Part shown: one piece after another, positions 1 through 3,899 of the stretch
How the letters are laid out: every line of letters starts with the position of its first letter
Numbering within the stretch: the stretch's first letter is position 1
Assembly (NCBI GenBank): GCA_023410675.1
Contig: JAEYPM010000040.1
Location: 1-5,043 of the forward strand
Direction of reading: 5' to 3'
DNA length: 5,043 bases
Source: Bacillota bacterium
Lineage (GTDB): Bacteria > Bacillota > Clostridia > Lachnospirales > Cellulosilyticaceae
The notes under the pieces: model-generated
The model's input: only the letters and a program-made list of their open reading frames with translations
Databases searched by the model: none
Told to the model about the DNA's origin: nothing
Translations under genes and position numbers: made by a program

Positions 1-36
1 GTTAATTTCAATATCTGTTATGAATTTATATGTCAT
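1..36 (-). CDS. Start of an unknown gene leaving the left edge (partial)
   Basis: On the minus strand an ATG at 36-34 opens 12 codons reading MTYKFITDIEIN with no stop before the window ends. A GGGTGAT ribosome binding site lies about 4-5 bases upstream of the ATG, and a plausible promoter (121-150, minus) lies further upstream. Only 12 residues are visible, so no function can be given. The case for a real gene rests on the ribosome binding site, the promoter and the absence of any competing plus-strand gene here. It would be transcribed divergently from the rest of the window. Confidence 0.5.
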   Translation of the reverse strand, partial: MTYKFITDIEIN

Positions 37-120
37 TTTTATCACCCAGTAAAACTATAAAATCCTTGCTCCTTTTTGTACATAGTTATTTTTGCATTTT
101 TGTACTATCTTATTTTAGCA

Positions 121-150
121 TTTATACAAGTTTTGCGGAGAGAGATTCAA
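121..150 (-). promoter_or_regulatory. Candidate sigma-70-type promoter for the divergent left-edge gene
   Basis: Read on the minus strand, TTGAAT (150-145, 4/6 to TTGACA) is followed after 18 bases by TATAAA (126-121, 5/6 to TATAAT). Transcription would start near 114, giving a leader of roughly 75-80 bases before the ATG at 36. In this A+T-rich DNA such matches also arise by chance, so support comes mainly from position. Confidence 0.4.
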
Positions 151-162
151 TAGTTAATATAG

Positions 163-378
163 AAAAAGATAGATAATATTGTTCAGCAGTTCTGTGTTGA
201 AGCGTTCAATGAATCACATGAAGATATTGAAAATTTCATCGTTGATATGTCATGGGTTTCTTTGGATGACACTAAAGTGGTATCAGGTTATTGGGGACGA
301 TTTGATAATGTTGAACTAAAAGCAACATTTGTATTAGGTGACGAAAAATGGACTATTGAGGATATTTATTTTCAATAA
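163..378 (+). pseudogene. 5'-truncated remnant of a small unknown protein
   Basis: An open frame of 71 codons runs from just after stops at 151-153 and 160-162 to TAA at 376-378. It holds no ATG, GTG or TTG in a start position with a ribosome binding site; the N-terminal part seems to be missing. The readable part looks like real protein: an acidic helical stretch (FCVEAFNESHEDIENFI), then a beta-rich end with GYWGRFDNVELKATF and WTIEDIYFQ. This mix and the ending in a short strand resemble small unnamed domains often found as immunity or cargo genes, but I do not recognise the family. The break lies right beside the divergent promoter at 121-150, consistent with a deletion joint near 150-165. 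The intact gene at 413 follows after 34 bases, so the two may once have been one operon. Confidence 0.5.
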
Positions 379-412
379 AGGAAATTCACATTTCTTTATG
401 ATGAGGTGGGCA

Positions 413-835
413 ATGGAAGAAATAGAGAGATTAAGAAAATGTATTAAGGGATTTAAAACTGAGGCATTACCAGAACTGAATCGAATGGTTGATAAACAAT
501 TTGAAGATAATGTTATTGAATCATTGCTAGAAGAATTAGTTGAGGTTGCAGTTGTTGGACAGGAGGATTGTGCAGTACAAGCACAGCTAGCACTTGCAAA
601 GACATATCATTATATTTCAGATAATAGAAAAGAAGATATCATTAGTTGGGTGCTTAGTTTCACTAAAAAGAATATTGAAGACCCGATGATATTCTTTCTT
701 GGTTTCAATTTTCTTCTAAAATTGAAGTGGAAAGAACTATTTATTTCGTATATAGAATTGTATGGAGAATACTTAAAGAAAGAGTTTGATGATGATTACA
801 TACAGTTTTATGAAATTGAACAGTATTTGAAATAA
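413..835 (+). CDS. Unknown all-alpha cytoplasmic protein, 140 aa
   Basis: From ATG 413 this encodes 140 residues ending in TAA at 833-835. The same frame is open back to 338, but that upstream part overlaps the end of the preceding remnant in another frame, so it is unlikely to be translated. ATG 413 has GAGGTG (403-408) about 4 bases upstream. A pair of ATGs at 398 and 401 in the same frame (AAAGGA at 377-382, long spacing) is the alternative and would add 4-5 residues. The sequence is rich in Glu, Lys and Leu, with no signal peptide and no clear membrane segment. It reads as consecutive amphipathic helices: roughly residues 1-14, 20-48, 53-67, 72-87, 91-121 and 125-139. Residues 93-102 (IFFLGFNFLL) are hydrophobic but short. 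The pattern suggests a helical-repeat or helical-bundle fold. No family was recognised. A lone intact gene among broken neighbours is odd and may mean it is still selected. Confidence 0.6.
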   Translation: MEEIERLRKCIKGFKTEALPELNRMVDKQFEDNVIESLLEELVEVAVVGQEDCAVQAQLALAKTYHYISDNRKEDIISWVLSFTKKNIEDPMIFFLGFNFLLKLKWKELFISYIELYGEYLKKEFDDDYIQFYEIEQYLK

Positions 836-860
836 GGAATCATTAAATTCCGATGTTTAG

Positions 861-995
861 GGGAAAGGGGTTAAGAATCTTAAGAGACTTTCTGACAATA
901 AATATTACCTGGATTTTGGAAGCGAAAAAATAAAGCTAAATAAAAGATATTTAGAGGCGTTACAAGAAGCTGGAAAAATAGTTGAAAAAAATTAA
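861..995 (+). pseudogene. Small gene remnant without a start codon
   Basis: After a TAG at 858-860 a frame stays open to TAA at 993-995, about 44 codons. From 873 it reads as plausible protein: KNLKRLSDNKYYLDFG, then a lysine-rich helix ending in LEALQEAGKIVEKN. A purine-rich ribosome-binding-like stretch (GGGGAAAGGGG, 860-870) sits directly before it, but the next codons are GTT AAG AAT, so no usable start follows. An ATG at 853 is in another frame and soon stops. The simplest reading is a gene whose 5' end was lost or frameshifted. No family was recognised. The minus strand is also open here, but it has no ribosome binding site and reads like an A+T-rich shadow. Confidence 0.4.
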
Positions 996-1000
996 CACTT

Positions 1001-1177
1001 ATGAATAAAAAAGGGAATCGTACTATTGACTCTGGATTATAAAAAGTGGAGGCAGTATATGTTTTTATACAAAGCATCATAAATAATTTCGATAGAGTTT
1101 TTGATCAGTCAATTGAAGAGAGATGTGAAATATGGGCAAATTCCTATTCCATTGACGTGAAAAGGGAGAATATATAA
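1001..1177 (+). pseudogene. Small unknown gene interrupted by an in-frame stop
   Basis: ATG 1001 starts MNKKGNRTIDSGL and stops at TAA 1040-1042. The same frame then continues open for 44 codons (KVEAVYVFIQSIINN, later FDQSIEERCEIWANSYS and DVKREN) to TAA at 1175-1177. The downstream part has the amphipathic, charged character of a real protein and no good start of its own. GTG 1046 is in frame, but the GGAGG beside it lies inside the codons that follow. Together they look like one protein of about 58 residues broken by a nonsense change. It begins five bases after the previous remnant ends, consistent with a decayed operon. ATG 1059, with GTGGAGG upstream, is in another frame and yields only seven residues. 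Function unknown. Confidence 0.4.
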
Positions 1178-1227
1178 AAAAGCGAATGAGTACTTAGGAA
1201 AATGATAGGTTGGCATGAGGTTTTTGC

Positions 1228-1255
1228 TTGTGCAAACATAGTAGGATGATATAAT
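1228..1255 (+). promoter_or_regulatory. Extended -10 promoter for the XRE regulator gene
   Basis: TGATATAAT at 1247-1255 is a full extended -10 (TGn plus consensus TATAAT at 1250-1255). A weak -35, TTGTGC (1228-1233, 3/6), lies 16 bases upstream. A second overlapping TATAAT occupies 1255-1260. Transcription would start around 1262 and give a leader of about 190 bases, containing the two palindromes at 1350-1401. No better promoter was seen closer to the gene. Confidence 0.45.
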
Positions 1256-1349
1256 ATAATAAGAATATTGTGTTAAGAAAAGTTTGAATCTGTTGTTGCT
1301 ATTGAATTCTGGGTTTACAACTGAGATTGCCATTTGGCACGAGATTTGA

Positions 1350-1401
1350 GGGGACACATCGTGTCTCATTTGGGAAAGGGGACATTGCTCGCTTTGCGTC
1401 C
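1350..1401 (+). promoter_or_regulatory. Two GGGGACA-headed palindromes in the regulator's leader
   Basis: The first element is GGGACAC (1351-1357), loop ATC, then GTGTCTC (1361-1367): a 7-bp stem with one G-T pair. The second begins with the same GGGGACA word (1378-1384) and closes GGAC (1380-1383) with GTCC (1398-1401), with an imperfect interior. Both words are preceded by A/G-rich T-G-G-G or T-G-A-G runs, so the two units look like diverged copies. The block is clearly richer in G+C than its surroundings. It could be an operator for the XRE protein (autoregulation), an RNA hairpin pair acting on translation, or one end of a dispersed intergenic repeat. A run of T follows the second stem (TGTTTTTC), so weak attenuation is also possible. 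Confidence 0.35.
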
Positions 1402-1454
1402 TGTTTTTCGTAGTCATTATTTGCTAATCTTGGATTGCAAGGAGGTCATAAGTT

Positions 1455-1976
1455 ATGGATCAGAACAAAGTAGGAAGTTTTATAAAAGAACTTCGAAAAG
1501 TAAAAAATCTTACACAGGAGCAACTGGCAGAGGAATTCAATGTTTCCAGAAGAACAGTATCCCGTTGGGAAACAGGAAATAACATGCCGGACTTAGATAT
1601 CCTGATGGAAATGTCAGATTTTTTTGAAGTTGATCTCCGTGAAATCTTAGATGGAGAAAGGAAAAGCGAGAAAATGAATGAAGAGATGAAAGAAACAGTT
1701 ATGAAGGTCGCAGAGTACAGTAATCAAGAAAAGAAGAAAATGGCGAAGGTAACACTTGCTTGTTTTATCCTTGGCATTATTTCACTTGTTGTTAATCAGG
1801 GGATGAGATTCTTTGATTTACCTTCAACATTTTGGGTTGGATTTATTGAGGGATTGACTGCCGGTATGACAATGGCTGCAATGATCCTTGGAATCCTTTA
1901 CATTACAGGAGCAATGATAAAGGTCCGAGAGTTTAAGATGAGAATGATTGGGAAAAGTAATGAGTACGAAAGATAA
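1455..1976 (+). CDS. XRE-family regulator with two C-terminal membrane helices
   Basis: This 173-residue protein has an N-terminal HTH_3/Cro-CI DNA-binding domain, about residues 6-61. Its typical features are LTQEQLAEEFNV (helices 2 and 3), the recognition helix SRRTVSRWETG (31-41), then P-D-L-D-I-L and the closing helix to about 65. A charged linker (67-97, rich in Lys and Glu, likely coiled) leads to two hydrophobic segments, about 98-115 and 126-153, with a short basic tail. The protein would be anchored in the membrane with its DNA-binding head in the cytoplasm. The start is well fixed: AAGGAGGT at 1439-1446, eight bases before ATG 1455. Regulators of this layout in Firmicutes are usually co-transcribed with a small membrane protein. 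Here the next gene overlaps the stop codon but is broken. The signal and target genes are unknown; autoregulation through the leader palindromes is inference. Codon use is more G+C-tolerant than in the gene at 3900. Confidence 0.93.
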   Translation: MDQNKVGSFIKELRKVKNLTQEQLAEEFNVSRRTVSRWETGNNMPDLDILMEMSDFFEVDLREILDGERKSEKMNEEMKETVMKVAEYSNQEKKKMAKVTLACFILGIISLVVNQGMRFFDLPSTFWVGFIEGLTAGMTMAAMILGILYITGAMIKVREFKMRMIGKSNEYER

Positions 1977-2146
1977 GGTATATTGAAGAAGTGCTATTGC
2001 ACTTGGGCTTATTGGCTTGGGGGTAAATTCTTGTTTCAATGTTCGTAGACCACAGTGAACACAATTATGCACTGGCAATTAGTCTTGGCTTAACAGCGAT
2101 TGCAAATCTTATAAACTATATGGTAATTAAAGAAAAGCAGAAATAA
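1960..2146 (+). pseudogene. Small membrane-protein partner of the XRE regulator, doubly disrupted
   Basis: ATG 1960 lies inside the end of the regulator gene, overlapping it by 17 bases, as expected for translational coupling. It reads MSTKDKVY, then TGA (1984-1986) where TGG (Trp) would fit, then RSAIALGLIGLGVNSCFNV up to about 2043. There the frame is lost, and it continues in the +1 frame as FVDHSEHNYALAISLGL, then TAIANLINYMVIKEKQK and TAA (2144-2146). Repaired, this would be a protein of about 62 residues with two membrane helices joined by a short polar loop (DHSEHN) and a basic end. Small two-helix proteins are known companions of membrane-bound XRE regulators in Clostridia; their role is unclear. 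Two independent lesions make sequencing error less likely than true decay. An internal ATG at 2039 has no ribosome binding site. Confidence 0.65.
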
Positions 2147-2382
2147 TGATAGCAGTATATAGTTTAAGCCTACCATAGTTCTTGAGAGTCTTGGGTAGCC
2201 TCGATAAGACACCAAGTACACATCAAGATCTAATGAAGCGACAAATATTTGTTTTATGCTATCTTGAGTTTGCATAATTTCCACTTTGGAGTGGTGGTTT
2301 GTATTAGGTGAAAGCAGTATACTTATGATGTAACTGATATTTGGATTCCTATTTTATGGTGGAAGCATGGGGGAGGATATAT

Positions 2383-2671
2383 TTGGACATTGATTTTGAA
2401 TATTTAAAGAAACTGTTGAACGAGACAAACGAAATACGAAAGACAGTTGTACTAAATGATTTATGTGAAAATGAGAATGAGATTTACGGTAAAGAAGAAT
2501 ATAAGTATGGGGACATTGGAGAATTAATTGCTTGCTATAGAGTACAATATTGATCTTGAAGCTATAATCTTAACGGATGAAACGTTGGTTATAGATGTGA
2601 TGAGCATCACTCATATAGCATTCGAAAATCGACTTGCTGATTATCATTACTCGATTTGGTATAATAATTGA
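2383..2671 (+). pseudogene. Frameshifted unknown protein with a TTG start
   Basis: The best start is TTG 2383, six bases after a very strong GGGGGAGG (2369-2376). ATG 2356 in the same frame has no ribosome binding site. The first frame reads MDIDFEYLKKLLNETNEIRK on to KYGDIGELIACY and stops at TGA 2551-2553. From about 2537 the +1 frame continues smoothly as IEYNIDLEAIILTDETLVID and ends with ENRLADYHYSIWYNN and TGA (2669-2671). Joined around 2534-2542, they give one acidic, soluble protein of about 95 residues: helical N-terminal part, beta-rich end, no signal peptide or membrane segment. The size and acidity would suit an immunity protein or antitoxin, but no family was recognised. It stands alone, 236 bases after the previous remnant. 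The last codons overlap the likely promoter of the next gene. Confidence 0.5.
2637..2665 (+). promoter_or_regulatory. Extended -10 promoter for the CPBP gene
   Basis: TGGTATAAT (2657-2665) is a perfect extended -10. A weak -35, CTGATT (2637-2642, 3/6), lies 17 bases before the TATAAT. Transcription would begin near 2672, just after the stop of the frameshifted gene, with a leader of about 100 bases before ATG 2770. The AAATCGA/TCGATTT inverted repeat (2626-2632 and 2651-2657) flanks the -35 region and could be an operator or chance. Confidence 0.4.
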
Positions 2672-2769
2672 TATTGCAATAACAAATTTTAACTTTATCC
2701 ATTTAATTAACATATGTCAATGCAAGTATATCTGAGCATGTGCTATTGTTCTTTCAGAGGTGATAAATA

Positions 2770-3336
2770 ATGAAAGAAAACAATATTACTTATGCTAATA
2801 ATGCGTTAACTATTACTACTGTACTAACGCTTATTGTTGCAGGATTTGAAGTTTTTCAGTCTTGCAGAAATTATAAGGAGGGGATGAACCTCCTTGATTT
2901 TGCAAGTTATTCAACAGCGGATATCAATGCATACTGTATTGTACTTATTTTAGCAAATTTAATTCTTCTTCCAGGGGCAATAATGCTTTATAAAAGTAAG
3001 GGGATATCTCTTAAAGATGAGATATATGATAAAAAGACTTTGGGTAAAGATGTTCTTATTGGCATTGCAGCTGCAATTGTGTCTTCGATTATAAGTCTTG
3101 TTTATTTACTTATTAATATGGGTAGAACAGAATTAGCTTTTGTTGGGTGGGATAATCTTTCGTTAGGAACAATATTTCTTGAAGTGATTACACTTGTTTT
3201 TGTGAGTGGTATATGTAAGGAAATTTACTTCAGAGGCTTTGCTAAAAATTTTTGCGGTGAAGTTTTAGGGGAAACAGTATCACTTTCACTATTTAATGTA
3301 ATGTTCGGAGTACTTGACTGGTTTAATATTGCTTGA
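2770..3336 (+). CDS. CPBP-family intramembrane protease-like protein, C-terminally truncated
   Basis: The start is well supported: GAGGTGAT (2757-2764) sits five bases before ATG 2770. The 188-residue product has membrane segments at about 12-30, 54-74, 94-116 and 132-149, then a further hydrophobic stretch 170-188. Residues 146-157 (SGICKEIYFRGF) match CPBP/Rce1 motif 1, normally EExxxR. Here the first Glu is Lys150; Glu151 and Arg155 remain. FGVLD (179-183) corresponds to motif 2, FxxxH, with Asp in place of His. The third motif and last helices, usually another 50-70 residues, are absent: the frame stops at 3334-3336, exactly where a Crp/Fnr-type fragment begins. CPBP proteins cleave membrane substrates or protect bacteriocin producers. 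With two of the usual catalytic residues altered and the end missing, proteolysis is unlikely, so this is best read as a pseudogene with an intact 5' end. It has its own promoter at 2637-2665. Confidence 0.75.
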   Translation: MKENNITYANNALTITTVLTLIVAGFEVFQSCRNYKEGMNLLDFASYSTADINAYCIVLILANLILLPGAIMLYKSKGISLKDEIYDKKTLGKDVLIGIAAAIVSSIISLVYLLINMGRTELAFVGWDNLSLGTIFLEVITLVFVSGICKEIYFRGFAKNFCGEVLGETVSLSLFNVMFGVLDWFNIA

Positions 3337-3428
3337 CCAGCTCACAGCAATATATAGCAACATATCTTGGTATAGCACCAGAGTCATTAAGCAGGATAAG
3401 AAAGTCGCTGAAAAATGATAAAGATTGA
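3327..3428 (+). pseudogene. C-terminal remnant of a Crp/Fnr-family transcription regulator
   Basis: In a frame different from the CPBP gene, a stretch from 3327 to TGA 3426-3428 reads SSQQYIATYLGIAPESLSRI and then RKSLKNDKD. This is the end of the Crp-type winged helix-turn-helix domain: the T-Q-Q-Y-I-A-x-Y-L-G-I pair of helices and the recognition helix PESLSRIRK are hallmarks of that family. A complete regulator has about 200-230 residues, so the cNMP-binding domain and most of the protein are missing. The similarity begins at about 3336-3345, where the CPBP reading frame ends. No ribosome binding site precedes it, though an in-frame TTG occurs at 3333. A strong terminator follows 90 bases later and probably belonged to this gene. 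Confidence 0.75.
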
Positions 3429-3517
3429 ATTCAGTGATACCATATAAGGACAGACGATAAATGTTTTATCTCATGTAAAAGTAGACACGAAAAATAGTTA
3501 AATTGTAAAGCGTAAGC

Positions 3518-3551
3518 TAACCAACATTCTTATGAATGTTGGTTATATTTT
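3518..3551 (+). terminator. Rho-independent terminator
   Basis: TAACCAACATTC (3518-3529) and GAATGTTGGTTA (3534-3545) form a perfect 12-bp stem with a TTAT loop, followed by TATTTTTATG. It ends transcription of the CPBP/Crp-remnant unit. The stem is symmetrical enough that it might also work on the minus strand, where an A-T-rich tract follows, but no minus-strand gene is seen nearby. Confidence 0.85.
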
Positions 3552-3899
3552 TATGTGATTTTTTTCAGGTAGGAAAAGTTGAAAATATCATTTATGAAAA
3601 AGGTCTGAATAAGATGACTATATGACATGATTCTGTAGAAAAAAGGATGTGGGAAAGCGTATTTAGGAGAACTTCAAGTATAGTTAGATAAGGGGAGGTA
3701 AAAATTCACCCACAAATTTTATGGCATATTTATTATATTGGAGGAGCTTAGTTTTATTAAATAAATGAGTAAAAGAATATGACAATAGGAAAAAATATTG
3801 TAAATAATATGAAAATAATGTAATATTTTAATTATGAATAAATATTATAAATTTTAACGCTAAATATTGGCAAGAGAGAAATAAATTCAGGGGGTATAT
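3552..3899 (+). other. Gene-free A+T-rich stretch with orphan ribosome binding sites
   Basis: No convincing gene was found. A short open run (3566-3625) reads QVGKVENIIYEKGLNKMTI and looks coding-like but has no start, so it may be another remnant. A strong ribosome binding site, AAGGGGAGGT (3690-3699), is followed at the right distance only by ATT (3704), which opens 15 codons ending at TAG 3749-3751. A second one, GGAGGAG (3740-3746), lies too far from ATG 3765, which gives five residues. The last ~120 bases are very A+T rich and hold the likely promoter and leader of the gene at 3900. Confidence 0.4.
3798..3826 (+). promoter_or_regulatory. Weak promoter candidate for the gene at 3900
   Basis: TTGTAA (3798-3803, 4/6) and TAATAT (3821-3826, 4/6) are spaced by 17 bases. 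TATTATAAA at 3843-3851 is an alternative -10 without a matching -35. The region is so A+T rich that a chance match is quite possible. Confidence 0.25.

Noticed and set aside
880..1417. Two minus-strand open frames (880-1080 and 1109-1417)
   Set aside because: No ribosome binding sites, skewed Phe/Ile/Tyr-rich translations, and they lie over plus-strand remnants and the XRE promoter.
1334..1582. Plus-strand 82-codon frame overlapping the XRE start
   Set aside because: It overlaps the well-supported XRE gene in another frame, starts inside the leader palindromes and has no ribosome binding site.
1984..1986. TGA as a recoded Trp or Sec codon in the small membrane-protein gene
   Set aside because: A frameshift follows in the same gene, no Sec-type hairpin is evident, and other genes in the window use TGG for Trp and TGA as a stop.
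2090..2284. Minus-strand open frame of 64 codons overlapping the pseudogene end
   Set aside because: It covers the end of the broken membrane-protein gene antisense, has no clear ribosome binding site, and ends in a low-complexity Leu/Phe run typical of a shadow. Residues in the first part look somewhat protein-like, so a remnant is not fully excluded.
2281..2294. CCACT-TTGG-AGTGG hairpin as a terminator
   Set aside because: The stem is only 5 bp and no T run follows it.
2597..2610. GTGATG-AG-CATCAC palindrome as an operator
   Set aside because: It lies within the coding remnant, upstream of the promoter and with no second copy; chance is enough to explain it.
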